From Polaribacter porphyrae (GTDB lineage Bacteria > Bacteroidota > Bacteroidia > Flavobacteriales > Flavobacteriaceae): a stretch of 64,000 nucleotides of DNA. Numbering within the stretch: the first letter of the stretch is position 1; each line of letters begins with the position of its first letter. Location of the stretch: assembly GCF_002954685.1 (NCBI RefSeq), contig NZ_MSCN01000001.1:3817170-3881169 (forward strand). The letters are read 5' to 3'. Positions 16,444 through 25,056 of this stretch are shown here, one piece after another. The position numbers and the translations under genes were made by a program. Under the pieces are notes generated by a model. It saw only the letters and a list, made by a program, of their open reading frames with translations. It did not search any database and was not told the DNA's origin.

Positions 16444-17277
16444 ATGAATTCAAATAAAAACTCGTCGCGAAGACGACAAGAAGGTAAAAACAGCAAACCT
16501 CAAAGCAGAAAAAACTCCAAAAAAGACTTTAAGAAAATAAAGCAAACTCCAAAAGCAGATGAATCTGCAGGAATCCGTTTAAATAAATACATAGCTAATT
16601 CAGGAATTTGCTCACGTAGAGAAGCAGATACTTACATAGAACATGGTAGTGTAGAAGTAAATGGAAAGTTGGTAACAGCAATGGGCTACAAAGTACAACC
16701 AACTGATGTTGTGAAGTTTGATGGTACTACTATTTCTCCAGAACAAAAAAGATACATCCTTTTAAATAAGCCCAAAAATTACATTACTACTATGGATGAT
16801 GATCGTGGTCGTAAAACTGTAATGGATTTAGTAGCGAATGCTTCAAAAGAAAGAATTTATCCTGTTGGAAGATTAGATAGAAATACAACTGGTTTATTGT
16901 TATTTACTAATGATGGAGATTTAGCAAAAAAATTAACGCACCCTAAACATAATGTTCGTAAATTATACCATGCAACTTTAGATAGAAAGCTAGATTTAAA
17001 AGATTTAGAGAAGTTAAGAGGAGAAGTGATTATAGAAAGTAGAAAGGTTTTTATTGATGCAGTTTCTTTCATAGATGGGCAACCAAAAACTGAAATTGGT
17101 ATAGAAATTCATTCTGGTAGAAATAGAATCGTTCGTAAAATTTTTGAACACGTAGGTTATAAAGTAATCAAGTTAGATAGAGTTATTTTTGCAGAGTTAA
17201 CAAAGAAAAATTTACCAAGAGGTAGATGGAGAGAGTTAACACAGTTAGAGATTAACAATCTACAAATGATGAAATAA
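16444..17277 (+). CDS. RluB/RsuA-family rRNA pseudouridine synthase
   Basis: A 277-aa RNA-modifying enzyme. A basic low-complexity N-terminal extension (about 1-40, rich in Lys/Arg/Ser) precedes an S4 RNA-binding domain (LNKYIANSGICSRREADTYI) and the catalytic domain (YPVGRLDRNTTGLLLFTNDG, Asp in GRLDRNT). The C-terminal SGRNRIVRKIFEHVGY block is typical. Basic extensions on RluB-like enzymes are common in Bacteroidota. The likely target is 23S rRNA (RluB-type) rather than 16S. Confidence 0.92.
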   Translation: MNSNKNSSRRRQEGKNSKPQSRKNSKKDFKKIKQTPKADESAGIRLNKYIANSGICSRREADTYIEHGSVEVNGKLVTAMGYKVQPTDVVKFDGTTISPEQKRYILLNKPKNYITTMDDDRGRKTVMDLVANASKERIYPVGRLDRNTTGLLLFTNDGDLAKKLTHPKHNVRKLYHATLDRKLDLKDLEKLRGEVIIESRKVFIDAVSFIDGQPKTEIGIEIHSGRNRIVRKIFEHVGYKVIKLDRVIFAELTKKNLPRGRWRELTQLEINNLQMMK

Positions 17278-17321
17278 ATTTGGTTTTAACTAGTCATTTA
17301 TTCATTAATATAATTAAAACT

Positions 17322-17354
17322 AAAAACTGCCTCATAAAAATTGAGGCAGTTTTT
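17322..17354 (+). terminator. Rho-independent terminator (bidirectional)
   Basis: A 13-bp stem AAAAACTGCCTCA (17322-17334) with TGAGGCAGTTTTT (17342-17354). A-rich and T-rich flanks on both sides allow use by the plus-strand pseudouridine synthase gene and the convergent minus-strand gene. Confidence 0.85.
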
Positions 17355-17376
17355 GCATTTTACAAAACTTATGCTG

Positions 17377-17736
17377 TTAAATCCTTAATAACTCTTTTTC
17401 TGAAATTGCCTTTCTAATATTTACCTTAATAAACTTATGGCTATTAAAAAACTTCTTGTTAGAAGTTAATTTTATAATAGCAAGTAAAGTTCCATTTTTG
17501 TGTTCTTTAAGAGATGTGATTGTTACTTCTCTACCAATTATATTTTTATAAGTTGCAATACCTCCTTTTTTGATAATAAAGTTTTTTCTAGGAAATTTAA
17601 TATGCTCGTAATTGTTCATTTCAGTTTTTCCTACTAAAAATTTATCACCAACTTTAAAATTAGAATTAGATGTTTGTGAAAAATTTGAAATTGATAAAAA
17701 AAATACGGATAAAATTGTAATAATGTAATTTTTCAT
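17377..17736 (-). CDS. Secreted protein of unknown function (119 aa)
   Basis: A 119-aa protein with a clear signal peptide (MKNYIITILSVFFLSISNFS, cleavage about residue 20). The mature part is basic and beta-rich (VGDKFLVGKTEMNNYEHIKF). I recognise no family. It is transcribed alone, convergent with the pseudouridine synthase gene, and shares its terminator. Confidence 0.65.
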   Translation of the reverse strand: MKNYIITILSVFFLSISNFSQTSNSNFKVGDKFLVGKTEMNNYEHIKFPRKNFIIKKGGIATYKNIIGREVTITSLKEHKNGTLLAIIKLTSNKKFFNSHKFIKVNIRKAISEKELLRI

Positions 17737-17905
17737 AATAAATTATTTAATAAATTATTGGAATCACAAAAATAATAAAAATAATTTTTTTTCAAAAAAT
17801 CTAATTTAAATATAAACAGAGTAAATAAATTGTATTTTTATAATCTAAAATTGCTATTTTAAACAGATATTATTTTAATTTTATAAAAACTATCAAAACT
17901 GAATT

Positions 17906-19816
17906 ATGAAGAATCTATTTTTATTCTTGTTAGCAAACCTTTTTCTTTTAACTGCTTGTAAAGTACCTAAAGAAAAAGAAGCTAAAAAAGATACCTATGT
18001 AGCTGATAATTATACAAAAAAAGAGGTAGATATTACTATGAGAGATGGAACTAAACTACATACAACTATTTATTCTCCAAAAGATACCTCTAAAGAATAT
18101 CCTATTTTAATGCAAAGAACACCTTACAGTTCAAGACCTTATGGAGAAGGTATGCGAACCAGAATTGGGCCTAATATGCATTTGATGAAAGAGGGGAATA
18201 TCATTGTTTATCAAGATGTTAGAGGAAGATGGATGAGTGAAGGAGTTTACGATAATATGCGAGCATACAATCCAAACAAAAAAGAAAACGAATCTGATGA
18301 AGTTTCAGATACGTATGATACTATTGATTGGTTGGTGAAAAATGTAGAAAATAACAATGGGAATGTTGGTACTTGGGGAATTTCGTATCCAGGGCATTAT
18401 GCAACAGTTTCTGCAATAGAAGCACATCCAGCACTAAAAGCAGCTTCGCCACAAGCTTGTATTGGCGATTTCTTTTTTGATGATTTTCATCACAATGGAG
18501 CGTTTTTGTTGAGTTACTTTAGAGCGATTTCTTTGTTCGGAACTTACAAAGACACACCAACTGACACTTCTTGGTACTCTTTTCCAAAGATGAATTCTCA
18601 AGATCAATACCAATTCTTTTTAGATAAAGGACCTTTAAAAAATTTGAACGAGTATTTTCAATATGACAAATTAGACGTAAATGGAACAGCATCAAAAGAG
18701 AAGATTGACGATTTTTTCTGGAAAGAAATTGTAGAACATCCAAATTATGATTCAGTTTGGAAAAGTAAAGGGATTATACAACACATGGACAAAGTACCAA
18801 GCACTGTAGCAACTATGATTGTTGGTGGTTGGTTTGATGCAGAAGATTTATATGGACCTTTAGAAACCTACAAAGGCATAGAAAAACATGGAAAAGGAAA
18901 TTACAATACCATGGTTTTTGGACCTTGGGATCATGGAAAATGGGCAAGAAATACTGTGAAAAATACTGTTGGGAATTATTATTTTGGCGATTCAATTTCT
19001 CTAAAATTTCAGTCTGATATTGAAACAAAGTTTTTTAATCATTTCTTAAAAGGAAAAGGCGATAAAAACTCTGGCTTGCCAGAAGCTTATGTTTTTGATT
19101 CAGGTAAAAAAGAATGGAAATCTTATGACAGTTGGCCACCAAAAAATATAGTAAAACAAGATTGGTTTTTATCAGAAAATCAAGAACTGACTGCAGATAA
19201 AAAATCATCAAAAGGAATACAATTTATAAGTGATATTAAAAGACCTGTGCCTTATTCAGAAGACATTAAAACTGTTTTTACACCTCGTAAATATATGACA
19301 GACGATCAACGTTTTGCAGCAAGAAGACCAGATGTTTTGGTTTTTGAAACGGATGTTTTAACTGAAGATTACACATTGGCTGGCGATATTTTAGCCAAAT
19401 TAAAAGTGGCAACAACAGGAACTGCAGCAGATTGGATTGTAAAAGTAATAGATGTACATCCTTCAGATATTGCTGAAGATAACAAAGGTTTGCAAGATCA
19501 TTTAAAAATGAGTAATTATCATTTAATGGTTAGAAGTGAAGTTTTACGTGGGCGTTTTAGAAATAGTTTTGAAAAGCCAGAACCTTTTAAACCAAACAGA
19601 AAAACAGATGTAAATATCAAATTACAAGATGTTTTTCACACGTTCAAAAAAGGACATAAGCTTCAAATTCAAGTGCAAAGCACTTGGTTTCCTTTAATAG
19701 ATTTAAATCCGCAAACGTATGTAGATAATATCTATAAAGCAGATGAAAAAGATTTTAAAACCCAAACGCATACGGTTTTTACAGATTCTAAAATTCAATT
19801 TTCAGTATTAAAGTAA
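17906..19816 (+). CDS. CocE/NonD-family (S15 X-Pro peptidase-like) hydrolase, lipoprotein
   Basis: A 636-aa lipoprotein (LLTACKVPKE, lipid on Cys18) with an S15/CocE alpha/beta hydrolase domain and a C-terminal jelly-roll PepX_C domain (about 420-636). Catalytic residues are evident: Ser in TWGISYPGHYA, Asp in GGWFDAEDLYGPL and His in GPWDHGKWAR. Relatives are X-Pro dipeptidyl peptidases, glutaryl-7-ACA acylases and cocaine esterase, so peptide or acyl substrates are both possible. A paralogous S15 hydrolase starts 6 bp downstream, so they form one operon. Confidence 0.88.
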   Translation: MKNLFLFLLANLFLLTACKVPKEKEAKKDTYVADNYTKKEVDITMRDGTKLHTTIYSPKDTSKEYPILMQRTPYSSRPYGEGMRTRIGPNMHLMKEGNIIVYQDVRGRWMSEGVYDNMRAYNPNKKENESDEVSDTYDTIDWLVKNVENNNGNVGTWGISYPGHYATVSAIEAHPALKAASPQACIGDFFFDDFHHNGAFLLSYFRAISLFGTYKDTPTDTSWYSFPKMNSQDQYQFFLDKGPLKNLNEYFQYDKLDVNGTASKEKIDDFFWKEIVEHPNYDSVWKSKGIIQHMDKVPSTVATMIVGGWFDAEDLYGPLETYKGIEKHGKGNYNTMVFGPWDHGKWARNTVKNTVGNYYFGDSISLKFQSDIETKFFNHFLKGKGDKNSGLPEAYVFDSGKKEWKSYDSWPPKNIVKQDWFLSENQELTADKKSSKGIQFISDIKRPVPYSEDIKTVFTPRKYMTDDQRFAARRPDVLVFETDVLTEDYTLAGDILAKLKVATTGTAADWIVKVIDVHPSDIAEDNKGLQDHLKMSNYHLMVRSEVLRGRFRNSFEKPEPFKPNRKTDVNIKLQDVFHTFKKGHKLQIQVQSTWFPLIDLNPQTYVDNIYKADEKDFKTQTHTVFTDSKIQFSVLK

Positions 19817-19821
19817 AAAAA

Positions 19822-21633
19822 ATGAAAAAAATAATTATCATATTTTTAGTTGCATTTACATTTCAATTCAATGCACAAGATGCAAAACCAGTTTTTAAAG
19901 ACGGAGAAGCACAAATAGTAGAAGCGTTTAGCGATAAAACAAAATGGATTCGTCACGATTTATGGGTAGAAACTACTTTCGATACAGATGGAGATGGAAA
20001 AATGGATAGAATGCATGTTGATGTAACTAGACCAGCACAAACAGAAAATGGTTTAAAACTGCCAGTTGTTTATGAATCTAGTCCTTATTATGCAGGAGTT
20101 GCAAGTGGAGGTAAAGAATTATTTTGGAATGTAAAGCACGAATTAGGAGAAAAAGTAGCAGAACCTACCAGATCTAATGTACAAAGAAGAGGAAAACGCC
20201 CAATAATTTCGAATTCACAAATAAAAACTTGGGTACCTAGAGGTTATATTGTAGTGCATTCTTCATCTCCAGGAACAGGATTGTCTGATGGTGCACCAAC
20301 TGTTGGTGGAGATAATGAGTCTCTTGCACCAAAAGCAGTTATAGATTGGTTAAATGGAAGAGCTAAAGGATATAAAGAAAGAACAGGAACTGAAGAAGTA
20401 AAAGCATTTTGGGCTACAGGAAAAGTGGGTATGACAGGAACTTCTTACAATGGAACAATTCCATTGGCTGCAGCAACAACAGGTGTTGAGGGGTTAGAAG
20501 CAATTATTCCTGTAGCACCAAATACATCTTACTACCATTACTATCGTTCAAATGGTTTAGTACGTTCTCCAGGAGGTTATCTAGGTGAAGATATTGATGT
20601 TTTATATGATTTTATCCATAGTGGAAAAGAAGAAAATAGAGCAAGAAATAATAAAGTTGTTAGAGATACAGAATTGGCAAATGGAATGGACAGAGCGTCT
20701 GGAGATTATAACGATTTTTGGGCAGGTAGAGATTATATCAATGATATGAAACCGATGAAAGCAGCATTATTAATGTCTCATGGTTTTAATGACTGGAATG
20801 TGATGCCAGAACATAGTTATCGTATTTATAAAAAGGCTTCAGAAATGGGATTACCAACTCAAGTGTATTATCATCAAAATGGTCATGGAGGTCCACCACC
20901 AATAAAAATGATGAATCGCTGGTTTACAAAATATTTACACGGAATTGATAATGGCGTAGAAAATGATGCAAAAGCTTGGATTGTTAGAGAAAATGATAAA
21001 AGAAATGAGCCAACTGCTTATGATAATTATCCAAATCCAGCAGCACAAAATGTTACGATGTTCTTAAATTCAGGAGCTCCTAAAATTGGAGGCTTATCTT
21101 TAGAAAATAACAACGCAAAAGGAAAAGAAACTCTAGTAGACAATCATTCTTTTTCTTCAGAAGCTCTAGCTCAAGCTGAACATACCAATCATCGTCTTTT
21201 GTATGTTTCTCCTATTTTAAAAGAAGATGTGCATATTTCTGGGGTTCCTACAATTACCATAAAAGCAGCAAGTTCTAAAGAAGCTGTAAATTTATCTGTG
21301 TATTTAGTTTCATTACCATGGAACAAAGGAAGACGAGTAAAAATAACAGATAATATAATTACGCGTGGTTGGGCAGATTTACAGAATTATAAATCTTTAA
21401 CAGAAAGTAAACCTTTAAAAGTGGGAAAATTTTATGAAATGACTTTCGATTTTCAACCAGATGACCAAATTATAAAAAAGGGACAACAAATAGGCTTAAT
21501 GATTTTTTCTAGTGATAACAATTATACATTACTACCAGAACCAGGAACTGAATTAACAGTAGATTTAGAAGGTACTACAATTACAATTCCGATTGTTGGT
21601 GGAGTAGATGCGTTTAAAAAAGCAATTGATTAA
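19822..21633 (+). CDS. Xaa-Pro dipeptidyl-peptidase (S15/CocE), exported
   Basis: A 603-aa secreted hydrolase (signal peptide about 1-18, ending FNAQDA). The S15 domain has Ser in GMTGTSYNGTIPLAA, Asp in MSHGFNDWNVMPEH and His in YHQNGHGGPP, with the PepX_C domain after about residue 385. The SxxxNG and FNDW contexts are closer to true X-Pro dipeptidyl peptidase (PepX) than those of the upstream paralogue. The N-terminal DTDGDGKMDRMHVDVTRP resembles PepX. With the DPP IV at the window start, three X-Pro-type peptidases occur within 22 kb. Confidence 0.88.
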   Translation: MKKIIIIFLVAFTFQFNAQDAKPVFKDGEAQIVEAFSDKTKWIRHDLWVETTFDTDGDGKMDRMHVDVTRPAQTENGLKLPVVYESSPYYAGVASGGKELFWNVKHELGEKVAEPTRSNVQRRGKRPIISNSQIKTWVPRGYIVVHSSSPGTGLSDGAPTVGGDNESLAPKAVIDWLNGRAKGYKERTGTEEVKAFWATGKVGMTGTSYNGTIPLAAATTGVEGLEAIIPVAPNTSYYHYYRSNGLVRSPGGYLGEDIDVLYDFIHSGKEENRARNNKVVRDTELANGMDRASGDYNDFWAGRDYINDMKPMKAALLMSHGFNDWNVMPEHSYRIYKKASEMGLPTQVYYHQNGHGGPPPIKMMNRWFTKYLHGIDNGVENDAKAWIVRENDKRNEPTAYDNYPNPAAQNVTMFLNSGAPKIGGLSLENNNAKGKETLVDNHSFSSEALAQAEHTNHRLLYVSPILKEDVHISGVPTITIKAASSKEAVNLSVYLVSLPWNKGRRVKITDNIITRGWADLQNYKSLTESKPLKVGKFYEMTFDFQPDDQIIKKGQQIGLMIFSSDNNYTLLPEPGTELTVDLEGTTITIPIVGGVDAFKKAID

Positions 21634-21649
21634 AGAAGATTCATTTTTA

Positions 21650-22078
21650 ATGCTGAAAAATAGTTTGTTTTTGTGCTGTATCTTCTTGGTTTTTTTTAAA
21701 TCTTACAGTCAAGATTTGCAAAAGCATCGATGGAAAAATAGGGTAGTATTGATTTTTTCTGATAGTAAAGATGATGAAAAGTTACAAAATCAAATTAATA
21801 TTTTATCAAAAGAAAAAGAAGGACTAGCAGAAATGAAGCTACTTATTTATCGTTTTTCTCAAGGATTTTTTACAACTAACTTTAATACAATTTGGTTTTC
21901 ATCAACCTTAAAAATAAGAAAATATAAAAAGAAGTCTGAAGATTTTAAAATCGTTTTAATTGGTCTTGATGGAGGAATAAAAATGAAACAGACTACTCTT
22001 TTATCCGCAGAAAAATTATTTGCAATTATTGATGGAATGCCAATGAGAAGAAGCGAATTAAGAAACAATAAAAATTGA
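21650..22078 (+). CDS. DUF4174-family secreted protein
   Basis: A 142-aa protein from the ATG at 21650, chosen because a signal peptide (MLKNSLFLCCIFLVFFKSYS) begins there; an upstream in-frame ATG would put it inside the previous gene. The mature part LQKHRWKNRVVLIFSDSKD and LIGLDGGIKMKQTTLLSAEK match DUF4174 proteins, which have a thioredoxin-like layout without cysteines. It lies between an S15 peptidase and a flavin monooxygenase. Its stop overlaps the next start by 1 nt, so translation is coupled. Confidence 0.82.
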   Translation: MLKNSLFLCCIFLVFFKSYSQDLQKHRWKNRVVLIFSDSKDDEKLQNQINILSKEKEGLAEMKLLIYRFSQGFFTTNFNTIWFSSTLKIRKYKKKSEDFKIVLIGLDGGIKMKQTTLLSAEKLFAIIDGMPMRRSELRNNKN

Positions 22079-23520
22079 TGAGTTACGATATTATCATTAT
22101 TGGAGCAGGTTTATCTGGTATAGGTGCTGCTTGTCATTTGCAACGAAAGAACCCAAATAAAAGGTATAAAATATTAGAAGCTAGAGCAGAAATTGGAGGT
22201 ACTTGGAGTTTGTTTAAATATCCAGGAATTCGTTCAGATTCAGATATGTACACCTTTGGGTATTCTTTTAAAACTTGGGATGATGATAAATCTTTTGCAG
22301 ATGCTCCATCAATTTTAAAATATTTAAATGAAGCTTCAGAAGAGTATCAAGTAAAAGATAAAATTACGTTCAATCAAAAAGTAATTTCTTATAATTTTGA
22401 TACGAAACTAAATTTATGGACAGTTAAAACCATCAATCCTAAAACGAAAGAAGAGCAATCTTATATTTCTCAATTTATCTTTAATGCAAGTGGGTATTAC
22501 AATTATGACAATGGTTATACTCCAGAATTCAAAGGACTTAAAGATTTTAAAGGAACGTTTATTCATCCACAGAAATGGGACAGAAATCTCAATTACAAAA
22601 ACAAAAAAGTAGTAGTTATTGGTAGTGGAGCAACTGCTGTAACAATTGTACCTAAAATTTCTGATGAGGTTGCAAAAGTTACCATGCTACAAAGAACACC
22701 AACCTATATTGCTGCTTTGCCCAATAGAGATAAAGTTGCGAAATTTATTAAGAAAGTATTACCTAGCAAAATAGCACACACTATTGTTAGAGCAAAAAAT
22801 ATCTTGGCAGATATGATTTTCTATAATTTGTGCAGAAAATATCCAAAAACGATGAAAAAATTCATCTTAAAAGGAATTAAAAAAGAATTGGGTAATGAAT
22901 TTCCTTTAGAGCCTCATTTTTCTCCAAATTACAGACCTTGGGATCAGCGTTTTTGTTTGGTGCCAGATGGTGATTTTTTTAAAGCAATTAAAAAAGGAAA
23001 AGCAGATGTAGTTACAAACACAATCAAAACTTTTGTTGAAAACGGAATTCAATTAACTTCTGGAGAAATTTTAGAAGCTGACATTATTGTGAGTGCTACT
23101 GGATTAAAATTACTGCCTTTTGGTGGTGCTAAAATTACTTTAGATGGCAACCCTTTTGATATTACAAAAGAGTTTATTTACAAAGGTTTAATGTTAAGTG
23201 GTTTGCCAAACTTCTTTGTTTTTGCAGGTTATACAAATGCTTCTTGGACTTTAAAAAGCGATTTAACGAGTGAATATATTTCACGAGTTTTAAAGTTTAT
23301 GGAGAAAAATAAATATCAAGCTATAAAAGCAAGAGTAATCGAAGAGGATTTAGGTGAATTACCATTGATTAATTTAGATTCAGGGTATATTCATAGAGCA
23401 AAGAATATTCTGCCAAAACAAGGTGATAAATTTCCTTGGAGATTGTATCAAAATTATATTTTAGATTACAAGGTTTTACGCATCAATTCTGTAAAAGATA
23501 AAAGATTGGAGTTCAAATAA
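22078..23520 (+). CDS. Flavin-containing monooxygenase (Baeyer-Villiger type motif)
   Basis: A 480-aa NAD(P)/FAD-dependent monooxygenase. FAD motif IIIGAGLSGIGAACHL, then GGTWSLFKYPGIRSDSDMYT, and the second Rossmann motif VVVIGSGATAVTIV for NADPH. The BVMO/FMO fingerprint appears as FKGTFIHPQKWDRN (form FxGxxxHxxxW). The start is the ATG at 22078 overlapping the previous stop; a TTG one codon earlier is less likely. Substrates could be ketones or organosulfur/amine compounds; none is indicated by context. Confidence 0.9.
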   Translation: MSYDIIIIGAGLSGIGAACHLQRKNPNKRYKILEARAEIGGTWSLFKYPGIRSDSDMYTFGYSFKTWDDDKSFADAPSILKYLNEASEEYQVKDKITFNQKVISYNFDTKLNLWTVKTINPKTKEEQSYISQFIFNASGYYNYDNGYTPEFKGLKDFKGTFIHPQKWDRNLNYKNKKVVVIGSGATAVTIVPKISDEVAKVTMLQRTPTYIAALPNRDKVAKFIKKVLPSKIAHTIVRAKNILADMIFYNLCRKYPKTMKKFILKGIKKELGNEFPLEPHFSPNYRPWDQRFCLVPDGDFFKAIKKGKADVVTNTIKTFVENGIQLTSGEILEADIIVSATGLKLLPFGGAKITLDGNPFDITKEFIYKGLMLSGLPNFFVFAGYTNASWTLKSDLTSEYISRVLKFMEKNKYQAIKARVIEEDLGELPLINLDSGYIHRAKNILPKQGDKFPWRLYQNYILDYKVLRINSVKDKRLEFK

Positions 23521-23533
23521 GCTATAAATCACG

Positions 23534-23541
23534 TATTTTTG
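23534..23541 (+). promoter_or_regulatory. -7 box (TATTTTTG) placed 4 bp before an ATG
   Basis: TATTTTTG matches TAnnTTTG and ends only 4 bp before the start codon at 23546, implying a leaderless or nearly leaderless transcript. Confidence 0.45.
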
Positions 23542-23545
23542 CAAT

Positions 23546-23710
23546 ATGTTTAAACCAAGAATAGAATTAAAACCTGAAGATTTTTATACGAATGAACAAG
23601 GTTATAAAGTTTTTACAGAAAAATACCATTTAAAGCGTGGTTATTGCTGTAAAAGTGGTTGCAAACATTGCCCTTATGGATATGATAAAAAAACAGATAG
23701 TTTCAAATAA
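23546..23710 (+). CDS. DUF5522-family small Cys-rich protein (54 aa)
   Basis: A 54-codon frame (MFKPRIELKPEDFYTNEQGY ...) with the DUF5522 pattern FTEKYHLKRGYCCKSGCKHC. The Cys arrangement CC-x3-C-x2-H-C suggests a bound metal, but the function is unknown. It is found widely in Bacteroidota. It is too short for usual ORF cut-offs, but the family signature and the -7 box just upstream support it. It lies between the monooxygenase and a DUF4197 lipoprotein. Confidence 0.85.
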   Translation: MFKPRIELKPEDFYTNEQGYKVFTEKYHLKRGYCCKSGCKHCPYGYDKKTDSFK

Positions 23711-23766
23711 ACGTGACTTTTCATTAAATTTTGGGTCAAAAAAAAGAAGAAAATAAATCGATAAAA

Positions 23767-24477
23767 ATGATAAAAAGAATATTAGTTTTAGTAATAGCAG
23801 TTCAGTTTGCAGGTTGTGCAGAATTACAAAAAGTAGTGAGTCAACTGCCAAATGGAGGGAGTTTGAGTCAAGAGCAAATTGGTAATGGGTTGAGACAGGC
23901 TTTAGATAATGGAATAAAAAATCAAGTTTCTAAATTAACTTCTAAAGATGGCTTTTACAGAAACGAATTGGTTAAAATAGTATTACCAAAAGAATTACAG
24001 GCTGTAGATAAGGGACTTCGTAAAATTGGTTTAAGCAATATGGCAGATGAAGGTATTAAAGTACTAAATAGAGCTGCAGAAGATGCAGTACAAACTGCAA
24101 CACCAATTTTTATAGATGCAGTTAAAGAAATTACGTTTAATGACGCTAAAAATATTTTATTAGGTGATAAAAATGCAGCTACAAGTTACTTACAAACTAA
24201 AACTGAACAAAAACTATATGAAAGTTTTAGCCCAGTAATTGATCAATCTTTTGCTAAAGTAGGTGCAGACAAAATATGGAGTAATTTAATAAGCAGGTAT
24301 AATAGAATTCCGTTTGTAAATAAAGTGGATACTGATTTAACGAAGTATGTTACTACAGAAGCTTTAAAAGGAGTTTTTACGATGATTGAAGTTGAAGAAA
24401 AAGGAATTCGTGAAAAAGTAGGTTTACGAAATACAGCTTTATTAAAACAAGTTTTTGCTTTACAAGATAAAAGATAA
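23767..24477 (+). CDS. DUF4197 lipoprotein
   Basis: A 236-aa protein starting at the ATG 23767, where a lipoprotein signal begins (MIKRILVLVIAVQFAGCAEL, lipid on Cys17). A TTG 12 codons upstream is rejected because it would bury the signal. The body is the all-helical DUF4197 domain (GLRQALDNGIKNQVSKLTS, VQTATPIFIDAVKEIT). Periplasmic lipoprotein of unknown function, common in Bacteroidota and Proteobacteria. A strong terminator follows. Confidence 0.9.
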   Translation: MIKRILVLVIAVQFAGCAELQKVVSQLPNGGSLSQEQIGNGLRQALDNGIKNQVSKLTSKDGFYRNELVKIVLPKELQAVDKGLRKIGLSNMADEGIKVLNRAAEDAVQTATPIFIDAVKEITFNDAKNILLGDKNAATSYLQTKTEQKLYESFSPVIDQSFAKVGADKIWSNLISRYNRIPFVNKVDTDLTKYVTTEALKGVFTMIEVEEKGIREKVGLRNTALLKQVFALQDKR

Positions 24478-24505
24478 AATAAGTTTACATTTATTTATTT
24501 GAATA

Positions 24506-24536
24506 AGAGGAGATTAATTTAATCTCCTCTCTTTTT
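24506..24536 (+). terminator. Rho-independent terminator
   Basis: A 10-bp stem AGAGGAGATT (24506-24515) with AATCTCCTCT (24521-24530), a 5-nt loop and a following CTTTTTG tract, 28 bp after the DUF4197 stop. Confidence 0.88.
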
Positions 24537-24584
24537 GTTTCGTTTTTTTTATTATATTTACTGTAAGCAACTACCCCAAATATT

Positions 24585-24776
24585 ATGTACACAATTAACC
24601 AACTAGACAATTATAAAAGGCATCTTAAAGAAAGATATCTTAAGTTAATTGAAAAATCGAACGATTATAAGTTTGAAGATGAAGCTAAAAGTGATTTAGC
24701 AGCTTTTAAAGCAATGAAACTTTTAGAAAAATTGAATCAAGTTAGCTATTTAAATAGAGAAGTTACGCTTTATTAA
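24585..24776 (+). CDS. Small protein, tandem paralogue 1 (63 aa)
   Basis: A 63-aa helical, charged protein (MYTINQLDNYKRHLKERYLK ...). It shares a nearly identical second half, SDLAAFKAMKL followed by EKLNQVSYLNREVTL, with the neighbour at 24868-25056. The 15 bp upstream of each ATG are also alike (CCCC-A/T-AATATT-ATG). No known family recognised. The conserved sequence in both copies and the repeated start context support a real coding gene. Confidence 0.72.
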   Translation: MYTINQLDNYKRHLKERYLKLIEKSNDYKFEDEAKSDLAAFKAMKLLEKLNQVSYLNREVTLY

Positions 24777-24867
24777 CTTTATTCTTTTAAGAAGACTTTA
24801 TGAAAATGAATTTTATCTGGTAATATAAAATACCATATATTTATATCATAATAAAACCCCTAATATT

Positions 24868-25056
24868 ATGTACTACAAAAAGCAATTTGCTACCCTAAAG
24901 AACCGTTTACAAAATCAATATTCTAGACTAATCGAAATCTCTGAAAGCTACAAGTTTTTAGATGAGCCTTTAAGTGATTTAGCAGCTTTTAAAGCAATGA
25001 AGCTTATGCAAAAATTAAATAAAGTTAGTTATTTAGATAGAGAAGTTACTATTTAA
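24868..25056 (+). CDS. Small protein, tandem paralogue 2 (62 aa)
   Basis: A 62-aa paralogue of the preceding gene, about half identical overall. Shared core: SDLAAFKAMKL, then QKLNKVSYLDREVT. The N-terminal half differs more (MYYKKQFATLKNRLQNQYSR). Its 3' end overlaps the 3' end of the convergent BtuF-like gene by 24 bp. Function unknown; the helical amphipathic pattern would suit a small binding or dimerising protein (inference). Confidence 0.72.
   Translation: MYYKKQFATLKNRLQNQYSRLIEISESYKFLDEPLSDLAAFKAMKLMQKLNKVSYLDREVTI

Noticed and set aside
17906..21633. The two S15 hydrolases as a recent tandem duplication
   Set aside because: Their sequences, catalytic contexts and signal types (lipoprotein versus signal peptide) differ too much for a recent copy event.
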